From Styela clava (Eukaryota; Chordata; Ascidiacea; Stolidobranchia; Styelidae), in assembly GCF_964204865.1 (NCBI RefSeq), contig NC_135261.1, positions 3,968,001 to 4,032,000 of the forward strand: 64,000 nt of DNA. Reading direction: 5' to 3'. The notes under the pieces were generated by a model that ran no database searches, was not told the DNA's origin, and saw only the letters and a program-made list of their open reading frames with translations. Made by a program: the position numbers and the translations under genes. Shown here one piece after another: positions 1 to 9,651 of this stretch. How positions within the stretch are numbered: position 1 is the first letter of the stretch; each line of letters opens with the position of its first letter.

Positions 1-345
1 CTCGACATAACATTCATACCTCAGTAAGGAGGCGTGATTTTTTTTCCTAACCTGTGAAACGAAATAAAGGATAATCGAATAAGTAATGAATTGTTGAATT
101 TTGACAAATACTTATTCTATTATTAGTTACAAACTTTAAGTTTTTGGTTTTATTTCATCAGAATAGGAAAAAACAAAAATATTTGTTAAAATCGATTATG
201 CATAGAACTTTATTTGATGACTTAAATCCGCACGGTGTTGAAAACTAACTTCAAGTAAAAGTTTAATTTCTGAACCAAGTACATTCTCCAAAACATATAT
301 TAAAAAAGGGAATATATACTCGTATTTATAAATCGCTAATTAATA
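1..345 (-). pseudogene. Remnant of a third CUB-receptor paralog (terminal exon and last intron)
   Basis: On the minus strand a splice acceptor ending at base 52 opens an exon at 51. In the phase used by both complete receptor genes this reads R-L-G-K-K-I-T-P-P-Y and then stops (TGA at 23..21). The sequence from 52 to about 345 aligns by eye with the last intron of the receptor gene at 9652-12317 (bases 9800-10120 there), including the AGAATAAGTATTTGT-like stretch that also sits before the last exon of the 39949-44046 gene. The exon for the membrane segment should lie near 430-530, but I find no hydrophobic exon there and the similarity fades after about 345. It is therefore probably a broken or partial copy; a rearranged live gene cannot be excluded because the window ends here. 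Confidence 0.5.
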
Positions 346-1386
346 AAATAAATTTTTTAGGTTATCACTATTGTGTTTTGCCTATAAGTTTTACTCTTAT
401 TTTAATTGCAGTTTACACACTTTTTCAATTTATTGAAACTTTATATTGGAACACTTCATCAGTTCATTGAGACACTATTTTGGAACGCTTCATAACATCT
501 ATTTCATTCTGTCATTTTTGAACACGATTTGGAAGTAACATCAAAACATTGTGTGGACAGTTTCTTGGGGTATCCAGGTTTCAGTGAGTGCAGGAGTGAG
601 TTAAACGACGGTTATACACGACGGTTATACGACTGCGAGTCTGTGCCGAAAGAATTGAATAAGATAAGACTGTACTGCTGTAAGACTCGTAGCATCGTTA
701 AATATCGTTATTAAACTCGTTAGACAGTTAGTTGTAGAACGCATCTCAGAGATAAATAGAACATTTTCTGTAATCCATATATCACCACCAACTGCAAAAC
801 TCCGTCCTTATGTCACCACCTCTCTCTCCCACGACTTGCACCAAACGAAGCATTTACCCCAAAACTTCCGACCCTATATCTAAGCATTTGCGTAACACCC
901 CAGCATGAACCACTGACATATCCTTCATGTGATTTAGATTACCATACCCCAAACTATTGGACTACTACTACAATTATACTGGACTAAGTTTGTTTTAGAG
1001 ATTCTCACTTATATACTTGCAGTAACCCAATACAACTATAGATAATGTAGGCGTGGTCGTGTTCACGCACGGGCATTTTTTTATGATTAATTTATTTTTC
1101 TATTTGATTCCTATAAACTAACAAAACAATAACAAAGAAAACCCACAAGAGATCGAATCAATATTTATTATCATGTTCGGTTATATACAGAAATCACATG
1201 GGGTGAGACAGCTATAAAAAAAATTCTGAGCAATAGACCTCAATAGAAATGGCGACCAATTTACGGCATTGGTTTATACGGTTAATGTTAGTAAATGGAT
1301 AATATCAGTCAAAAGTAAGAATTTATATTTTTGTCGTTTATATTATTCAATCCGTCAACGAAGTTCTGACACGTTTTGAATTGGTT
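346..1386. other. Intergenic, no gene recognised; contains a G-poor C-rich tract
   Basis: No reading frame here has a family resemblance. Bases about 775-1000 are strongly C-rich and G-poor on the plus strand, similar in style to tracts at 5690-6060, 8690-8850 and 25880-26260. A minus-strand AATAAA at 1169..1164 lies about 220 bases after the lectin gene stop and could serve as its poly(A) signal. Confidence 0.5.
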
Positions 1387-3451
1387 TTATATTTCACAAA
1401 CAACACCATGTGTTCTCAAGTCTGGTGTACGATTGAACATTCCCTGATATTTACTCTCTGGATCCTTAACGACGCGAACACCAACATATATGTCCGATGC
1501 ATCGGTATGCGGGTCACCATGCTGCCACACTTCTGATGCTATTGTGATTGGTACTCCATTGGATTGCAAAAGCTGATTTTTCTGTAACAATTTAAAAAAA
1601 AAGTGACTTTCCTATATCACAATATGTCGTAAAGTATATTTTATACTTTGGTTTTTTCGAATTCTTCAATCTTTTTTTTTAAATCAAAAGGCATTGTCAA
1701 CCTGTCCATTATTTGTTAATAAATGTGTTGGGCCAAATTTTCTTCCACGGCGAATTTTACAAAATTGAGTCAAACCGACCTTATACTCCATCCCAGTCCA
1801 AATATAACTCCATGTCCGACCAGACGGGATCAGTGAACGAAGATAGGGTATCAACAGCTTGTAATGAGCAAGGTCGTAAATATTTGCGGGTTTTCCGATC
1901 TTCATTGATTTGCAAGTTGGTTCGGCAACATCCAAGGTTACATTGTACGTGGCATACACCACTGCTCTGTAGCATTTAGAATCATATTTGAATCCACATT
2001 TATCTGAAAACAATATTGTGGTCGTTTAATATTTTATGCTAAAATCAGCCTTCAGAAATGATCTCAAAAAATCAGGGATTAACTTTTTGTCTGCTTGTTA
2101 GTTCAATGAGACTTTCTTCAGAAATATTGCATTCTATTAATTCCAGGAAGAGAAAAGGTGATGGTAGTACTATTTACGGTGGTGGTAGTAAATATGGTAG
2201 TATTTATAGTCAAATTATTATCAAAAACACAATATAAATTACCTTCATCATCACTTTCAGTCTTTTTCTTTTCATCAAGACTCTTTTTGATAAGTCTGGC
2301 AATTTCTGTAAGAATATTTATATACTAATCGTGTGTAGGATACGGCGTTTCAAATCAGTTTTGCCATGTTATAATGTCCAGAGTTTTTCGACGACTTGAA
2401 GTAACTTTGCCCAACCAATATGAAAACACTGTATATCATTTTTTTGCGAAGTATGAACCAAATACGGTTATACCGTTGGAGTCGCAAATATCGTTGAGAA
2501 TAAGTTTTGCCAAAGTTTCTTTATAAATGCCAAATTAGTGAAATTATTTATGTCGGGTTAGAGCGTTTGAATCTAGCTATGTTGGCGTCGTAGATATAAG
2601 GCGTGATGCCCACCAGTTTGTAACAAATTGAATATATGCCAGACCAGAGGAATCCTGTTACTTAAAAAAAATAATAGATTATTATCTAATAGTAGCTGTT
2701 TGTTTAAAGCATTATTCAAAATAGAGATAAAAGGAAATTTTAGTATTTTTAAAACATATATATTATGAAGTAGGACAAAAAAACATAACCGCTGTATACG
2801 TTAACTGAATAACACGTCAAGAGTTTTATGGACCATTCTGGAATTATGAATCAAAAGTATATAATTTGTTTACGGTCACCAGATCAAATATTTATAAAAA
2901 AATATATCATGAAGTAGGGCAAACTCACCGGATCCATCGTTTTTCTGTGAAATAAATACAAAATTCGTTAAGTAATTATATCACGTAAGTAGTTTCAGAT
3001 TATATATTAGTGTTTAGATTTTATGCCGTGTTTCAAAGCGGGTCACTCAATTATCATTGGGCCAAAATATACGGCTTCCAACCCTTAAAAAATAGTTTCA
3101 TTATTGAGTTCTTGCCCAAAGCTTTATTTGGAGTTGAAGAACATCTGATGAAAAATAGCAACTTTATTTTACCTTGCAATCTCCAACTTGGACGAGTTTC
3201 CCGTTCACGATCTTGGAAACGCAGGATCCAGCTGTTAAAAATAAAACGAAGTATTTTAAAATAATTGAGAGAATATTTGAATGTGCTATTTTTCGAAATG
3301 AATATTGATTCCATAAGAACTAAATGTGGATGTAGACAAAAATTGCATGTAAATCAGTATTATATGTGAAACTTTATTTACCTGGTACTTTTATCTTTGC
3401 ACGAAAGACACAGATGAGAGAGATAAAGAAAATGATTTTGACGAATTTCAT
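1387..3451 (-). CDS. Secreted C-type lectin-like domain protein (208 aa, six exons)
   Basis: Exons on the minus strand are 3451-3382, 3231-3173, 2944-2929, 2305-2243, 2003-1780 and 1581-1387. All junctions are GT-AG and the phases agree, giving 208 residues. The product starts with a clear signal peptide (MKFVKIIFFISLICVFRA) and a short charged linker rich in Lys, Asp and Glu. A long-form C-type lectin-like domain follows: CGFKYDSKCYRA opens it, EPTCKS ends the first helix, an ANIYDLAHYKLL stretch and WTGMEY follow, and HGVVCEI closes it. The inner cysteine pair of standard lectin domains is missing (YVGVRVV where a Cys is expected), and GDPH stands where EPN or QPD would coordinate calcium, so calcium-dependent sugar binding is doubtful. 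Similar small proteins occur in ascidian gene sets, from memory. Domain call sure; ligand unknown. Confidence 0.85.
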
Positions 3452-3481
3452 ATTTCTCTTCTAGAAGACTTTGTTGACGCT

Positions 3482-3489
3482 TATATATA
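3482..3489 (-). promoter_or_regulatory. TATA box of the lectin-like gene
   Basis: TATATATA on the minus strand lies only about 30 bases upstream of the ATG at 3451, so transcription would begin almost at the start codon. The 5' leader would be only a few bases unless a leader is added by trans-splicing. Confidence 0.5.
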
Positions 3490-3587
3490 CTTCTCTATCT
3501 GTAAATATCTGTAAAAATATTCAAAAGTTATAGGTTTAGCGCTCAGTAATTTTGAATTACACGGCTCGTGAAGATAGATGACTCTGC

Positions 3588-3972
3588 TTGAATTACGCAC
3601 AATCCAACTAACTAGTCTAAACGAACTGAAAATATTAGACTAACATTGCGGACCTGACGATTATGAACCACCATGACAATCCTTCACTAAAAAAAATTCT
3701 CAGCACAACTATCACACTTACAGATCTAATTAAAAATTACTCGTATTCATATTTCAAGCCCATTTGTTACCACACTATTTCTTCAAACCATCTCGCTGTT
3801 AACACATTTTATCACTAACGCCTCCTGACCAAATTTTTTATTTTATTTAGCATTCATTTACGCAATTTCGTTTTTTAGCTGAAACAAGTTTTTCTTGAGT
3901 CACCCATTGTGGCTTTGCAGAAAAACCCAGTTGGCGTAATCATTTTATATTTTGTCGGCATGGGAATTTTGT
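3588..3972. repeat. Direct repeat, copy 1
   Basis: This block shares an ordered series of words with 4308-4671: TTGAATTACGCA, a GACAATC stretch, CAAGCCCAT followed by CACC/CCAG, CACATTTTAT, GGCTGAAACAA or AGCTGAAACAA, and TTTTTCTT with AGTCA and CCATTG. The copies start about 720 bases apart and have diverged. No gene is evident in either. Confidence 0.65.
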
Positions 3973-4307
3973 GCTGCGCACAAGTAACACGACTGCAATG
4001 ATGTGTATCGCCTTGCCTCACTTGATTTCCTAGTGCTACATCTCCTGCGTAGTTCGAGAGAATATTTAGCATCAGATGCATATTAGGCCTCGGATATGAT
4101 CATAACAAAGTAAATGAATAGTTCCATAAAATTGTCCTAAGCAACGGCGGCTCAAACGCTCTTTCAAAATTTAGAAGGGAAATATCTTTAAGATTTAAAC
4201 CGCATTCCGGGCTTAGGCAGTGCTTTTGAGCAACCTAAAAGATATCAGAGAAGATCATTTAGTTTTGTAGCTCGCCTGTAAATAAAATCTATTGCACTTT
4301 GACCCGG

Positions 4308-4671
4308 TTTGAATTACGCATGATCCAACGAACTAACCTTAATGGACATACCATACATATATTGTGGACATGACGACTATCAGCCACTCTGACAATCTTT
4401 CTCTGAATCTTATTTTAAGCAAGATTACCACATTCACACATTCCTGTCGCTATTTAATTAATAATTACTTGTATTGATACCTCAAGCCCATATGTCACCA
4501 GACTCTTTGTTCAAACTGCCTCGCTATTCACACATTTTATTTCCCTCCACCACATTGAAATTTTACGCGTTTTGGCTGAAACAAATTTTTCTTAAGTCAT
4601 CCATTGTTACTAAGCAGAAAAAAATGTTTCAGTAATCACAATGCATTTTAGAACCCGCATGGAATTTGAAC
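4308..4671. repeat. Direct repeat, copy 2
   Basis: Second, diverged copy of the block at 3588-3972 in the same orientation. It runs into the tRNA-like sequence at 4655-4740, whereas copy 1 ends in an altered version of that region. Confidence 0.65.
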
Positions 4672-4740
4672 CCGAGATGCGTAACATGTCGTGCTAACAC
4701 GATCAAGTTTAACGCCTCAACTTCTATGCCATCGCGCCAA
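4655..4740 (-). repeat. tRNA-like sequence, probably a degenerate SINE head
   Basis: On the minus strand TGGCATAGAAG at 4731..4721 matches the A-box consensus TRGYNNARNNG. GGTTCAAATTCC near 4672..4661 resembles a B box at about the spacing found in tRNA genes. I could not build good acceptor or T stems, so it looks like a tRNA-derived repeat and not a working tRNA gene. Confidence 0.35.
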
Positions 4741-4971
4741 GCTGGAAATCCAAATAAAATATGATGACATATTTTTCGTTATTTAGTGAATCATCTTGAT
4801 ATATATTGAAACAAGTAAATGAAGTTTCAATAGCCAACAAGTGAAACCAGCTATGAGTTGAGCACAATTTCAACTACCTTACTAAATGGCTTGGGATCGG
4901 CATTCGTTGTTGCCTTGATTGCATTTATCCTCTTTCAAGAAAAAATATTTTGTGCCCACATATGTTTAACA

Positions 4972-5273
4972 CAGACATGAGCGAACTTCGTCTTGCGGGT
5001 CAAATCCGGCCCGTTGAGTAATTCAATCTGGCCCGCCTGATGCTGCCACAACCAAACTAAAACCAAATTATTATATTAAGCTTTGGAATAGCTCAAGGAA
5101 CTCGTTTAGATTGTAATTAAATTTAGTTTTGTCACGAGGCTCATTGTTTTTCACTTCGACTTTTGTAACACTGTAAATATTTTTCGTAAAATGTTACTTT
5201 TTACGTGACACTTACATGGTCCGCCAGTCTGAGTGGGCAATTTTTTTGGCCCCGGTCCCCGTGCCCACCCCTA
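4972..5273. mobile_element. hAT-type MITE (302 bp) with near-perfect 8-bp target duplication
   Basis: The element begins CAGACATGAGCGAAC and ends GTGCCCACCCCTA. GGCCCG-rich stretches lie just inside both ends, a common composition for this class. Flanks are GTTTAACA at 4964-4971 and GTTTAACC at 5274-5281 (7 of 8 identical), the 8-bp duplication size expected of hAT transposons. It has no coding capacity. Confidence 0.65.
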
Positions 5274-6155
5274 GTTTAACCCGCGTCTCTCTTCATACAA
5301 ACCAGCAATACCGGTAATACGAAAATTCCCGATTTTCTTTTCAACTCCCATTTACATATTAGAGATAATAACTTTTGCTTAGATTTTTCACGTTTATTTT
5401 ATACTTTCACAAACATGCTTCAGACAGACTTGTATAAAACCGCCAATAATTGTTTTTGTGTACTATTGAAAAGTAAAATACGATAAAGGGAAATAAATAA
5501 CAATCTCAATATTTGAATGTTGTTTCGCTGTAATTTATATAATAGTGTTGCGTTAGGATAATTTGCATATCCGAATTCGTTATAATATAAGTAAGCAATA
5601 TATGAAGTAATCATACAAAGAAGTAGTCAAGCACGTTAAGGCAGTAATAATTAACTCTCCTAGAAGCAAAAGAACTATATCTTTGCAGTTAATACACTCT
5701 CTCTACCTAGTCTATACCCCACATTTCTTTGTTCAAAAGCACCGTTCTCCAAACCTTGCACTCGATCACGAGTGATATATATAAGCCGCTCACTTCCCCA
5801 ATAACTCCCATTTTGTACCTAACGACAAACCCCTTCCTAACCGCATCTAAGCCCTCGAAACCCTCGACCTGCAACTAACCACTTCCTTTTTCCGCAGCTA
5901 TTTCCTGCATAAAACTATCCTCTTTCCTGTTCCCAACCATTTAGACTACACATGCTTGAACCCTAAACGTACCCTGTACCAAACCAACTTTCTACCTAAA
6001 GCCCTTTATAACCACACCTCCTTCACAAGACCATATTTGTACCGAACCCTAAGCCAATGATTCCCAACATTTTATGTCTTTGGCCTCCCTCCAGAAGCTT
6101 TTTGCACTCGTGGCCCCCTGTTCGTAATTTAAAAAAAATTCCATCATTGCGTACA
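5274..6155. other. Intergenic; G-poor tract and part of an older repeat
   Basis: Bases 5690-6060 are C-rich and nearly lack G (many CCTAA, AACC and TACC words), like the tracts at 775-1000 and 25880-26260. From about 6050 (CCAATGATTCCCAAC) there seems to be one end of an older element, later split by the insertion at 6164; its continuation may be 8090-8190. No gene recognised. Confidence 0.45.
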
Positions 6156-6163
6156 TTCTAAGT

Positions 6164-8079
6164 CAGTGGTTCTTAAACTGGGGGGCGCGCCCCCCTAGGA
6201 GGGCGCGAGATGCTCACAGGGGGGGCGCGAGAAGTCACAAGATGGAATCGGAAATTTACGTGTAACGGCTCCCGAAACGGTCTTTGCATTCATTAAAAAT
6301 ACCGGCTTTTACGTGGTATAATAAATTTTTCTGTCTCGTAATAACTACAAGAATTCAAAATGTCTCTCTATTTTAATTCATTTGTGTTCAAGGTAACTCG
6401 CGGTTCAGGCGACTCATGTCAAAATAAACTCATTACCGATCTAAAATACCACGCCAATCCGCGGACATATTAAAAAAAAGTTTGATCAACTGCCCGATTA
6501 TATTTAGTTTTGATATATATTTCGCTCATGCGAATTCGTTGTCGTCATTAGAAAGATCTGGTATGATATCCCAGAAAGTATATTTGATTTAGTACAATTA
6601 AAATACATGTTCATCGACTCGAAATCCTCGCGGTACGGCCCCTGAGTCAGTACACGAGTCGTAAAAAGAGACGACTTTTTCAATGGATATGTAACGGTTT
6701 TCCTCTTGAATAAAAATAATCAATCCATGGCGGATATACTTATTTAAAATGGTTGCTTTATTCATTTAATTGTGATAAATCAAATCTGCGATTGCGTCAA
6801 TAAAATAAAAGCACCATTACTCCAAAATGCCACGGTAATTCGCAACAATAAAAATATGTGGCAAAGTGCCCGATTACATTTTGTTTTGATTTGTATTTTT
6901 GCCACTTCTACCAATATGAGCTGTCCCTGCAATTCATACTCCGCTCTATCGCATTGCTGCCAGTCGATTAATTTTAAGATATCACCTTTACAGAGATTCC
7001 TAAGTCTGCGAGTAAATATCCCACGGAGTAAAATTTGTTTCAAGTCGGTAGTTTTAGAACAGTACTGGTGTGCCGCAGGCACAAAGAATTTATGAGAATC
7101 GCAATGTCTAAAAAGTGTTCGCGGTCCACCCCAAAACAAAACTCATGGTGTTTTCCGTTTTATTTTTAGTATTTTATAATGCCGCTTTTACAATAAAGAA
7201 ATTTTTGGTTGCGGATTCACTTTTTTATTCTATCTTTAGCATCTCGTCGCTGATGATTATGTAATAAAAACGAACTCGTTTTCCTCAGAGGTGTCATGGT
7301 TCCATTCGAGAACAAAAAAGTAATTATAATCGTCGCGGCACAAGAATATGTCACGGGAAATTTCTGATTTAGGAAGAATAAACATCGAAATCAAGATTTT
7401 TATGGCTTAATAACACGCCACGCTGACGAAAACAATCGAGATTTAAACAAAATGCAATCGTAAACACCTTAGCGACTTTCTTTTTCAGCGGTCAAGAGCC
7501 GGGGAAACTTCCACATTCATAATAAGTATTAAAAAATGAACTGCTTTTATGTTTTACATAAATTCATTTGCACTTCGCCATTTTGTTTGAGACGTTAGGC
7601 GCAAGCCAAGAAGTCTGTAATTGTTGCTTAATATTTAACACACAGTACCGGTAAATAATTTTTGCATTGCTCAGTAGTGATGAGGCAAATTTTTGATCGA
7701 AATTTTACGTGTCTTATGTAAACGTTTAGGCAGAAAATACATTAAAGCATAGGTTTATTGCGTGTTTAGTTTTACTTGAAAATTAGTTTGACCTCACCAG
7801 GTATTGCAAACTGAGCGGAAAAACGAGAATGTATGACCAACCAACCACTATTTGGCTTTATAAATACGACAGTGAATGGCGAAGTTGCGTTATCCCATGC
7901 ATTTTATGCCTAAACAATCTGAGCAATGACGCTATGAGACCAACACTCTTCTAGCGCCATCTTAATATATAACAACATGTCCATCACAAAACCATTTTTT
8001 TAAAGCAAAAAGAGGGGGGGCGCGAAGTTTGTAAAATATTTCAAAGGGGGGCGCGGCTCAAAAAGTTTCAGAACCACTG
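6164..8079. mobile_element. Non-autonomous hAT-type transposon (1.9 kb) with perfect 8-bp target duplication
   Basis: The left end is CAGTGGTTCTTAAACTGGGG and the right end reads AAAAAGTTTCAGAACCACTG, giving imperfect terminal inverted repeats followed inside by GGGGGGCGCG tracts. The 8 bases TTCTAAGT occur at 6156-6163 and again at 8080-8087, a perfect target duplication. Interior frames are short and show no transposase, so it must be mobilised in trans. Part of the interior (about 6350-7150) resembles 28140-28830, so it shares a family with the element at 27656. Confidence 0.85.
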
Positions 8080-8087
8080 TTCTAAGT

Positions 8088-9465
8088 CATCGCGATTTAC
8101 TTTGGCAAAGCAAAAAGCAACGTAATTGTCATTGTGATTCTTTTTCTGAATCAGACAACATTTTGTGACTCCTCTGCCACTCACCGATTCTTTTCATAAA
8201 GTCTGTGTCGTGCATCTAACTACTTACCTTTAACGCAGGGTCTGAAATGTGTAGATTGTATAAGGGCTAGTTCAGGACATGCAATTTTATTTAATAAACG
8301 AGTTTCTCAATTGGGCATAGGTTTGACGTTTCGACTTGGAATACTAAATAATATCTAAACCTAAATTCGCAATTTTTGTGAACGTCGTGTATAATGACTA
8401 GTTCGAGCGCAAAACACTAAGTCGTTGAAAGACTGTTAGAAGAATTGAGCGAGCCTGATCTGCCTCAAAAGTGACTAAAAAACTCTCTTCAGATGTAGGA
8501 ATCAATTTCACTGCGCACCTTAGAGTTGATGTATTTTACTGTACATGAGAGATCAAGGCTTCAAGCATAGTTGTTTCAACGTCGAGTAACTCGAGTTTAT
8601 ATAGTTAAACACAAATAAATACCCCGAATCTAGACAACAGATAGATGATTTTATGTAGCATTTACATTCTGCTATTTACATCTTTATTGTGATTTTCAGC
8701 ACCAGCGGCAACTATATTCTCTTTTCCGTATTCCCTGCTTTGAACCAAACACACTTCGTTACCACAAACACCATTTGTAACTAAACTGCAAATCCTAGTC
8801 GACATCACACTGCCTACCCAATCCATTGCCAAAAACACTTTTCATGCTTCTAACTACCTAACTGGCAAAAGGACACGGGCACCATGGCTAGGTGCAGAGA
8901 ATGCGTTTGGAGATCAGAAGTTTTGTCAGGTACAACTCAGGTTTAGGAGTTTCTGAGGTGAGGAAAATGGGAGTCATATGTAGCGACGGTTTTTAGATAG
9001 GATTCGGACGCGGGATACGGTAGGCAGATGCGATATAAGAGCTCGGTGAGAGGGTTAGGTGTACCGCAGAGATTGTTAGGAAGAAGGTTGGATTGGTACA
9101 GACAGAGCTGGGGTGAAACGGTAGTTATGTAATGACCCGAATTCGGTATTTTTAAAATAAATGAGAGGATGAAGAAAAGCATAGGTGATGTGAAGGTGAC
9201 AACTTTCAGGGGCTGACTTGTCGTCGGGGTCAAGGGTCGACCAAATATGGGGTAATTTATCCGTAGCATATCATAATTCAGATTCACAGTGCTTTTACCC
9301 GAACCTAACCAACCCTCCCAAGCAGGGTCTCAAAAATATATACAATGTCAAAAATAGGCTGGCTTGTCATGCAATAAAAGTTAATATATACCCTTCTCGG
9401 CACCGTGTTTTATTAGAATAACTATTAATTTTGCTGTATATAGATCCGTAATGCTGAAAAGTGGT
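8088..9465. other. Intergenic; facing C-rich and G-rich tracts, no gene
   Basis: Bases 8690-8850 form a G-poor C-rich tract, and 8935-9260 is its compositional opposite (G-rich, C-poor), as if the same repeat type lay in reverse orientation. Short frames across 8943-9421 come from this skew and show no conserved features. Confidence 0.45.
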
Positions 9466-9471
9466 TTTATT
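9466..9471 (-). terminator. Probable poly(A) signal of the short-tailed CUB receptor gene
   Basis: AATAAA on the minus strand lies about 180 bases downstream of the TAA stop at 9654..9652. Confidence 0.45.
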
Positions 9472-9651
9472 GGAATAAAGACAATAACTTCAGAAGCCAA
9501 TTCTGAAACAAACTGGAAATAGTTGTTAAAGGTCTGTCTTCAAAAGATATAAAGATTTTCCAAATCTGATTCTTGGTTGCTTTTCTAAATTTCATTTTTA
9601 TCGCTAATGTGAAATTCAGTAGCGACGAAATATATATCGACAGCATGAACT

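Noticed and set aside
4655-4740. Possible functional tRNA gene
   Set aside because: A- and B-box-like words are present but the acceptor and T stems do not pair, so only a tRNA-derived repeat is supported.
6772-7139. Two overlapping frames of over 100 codons on opposite strands
   Set aside because: Inside the hAT-type element; no transposase motifs (no hATC-like or BED-finger pattern), and the related element at 28140-28830 does not keep the frame.
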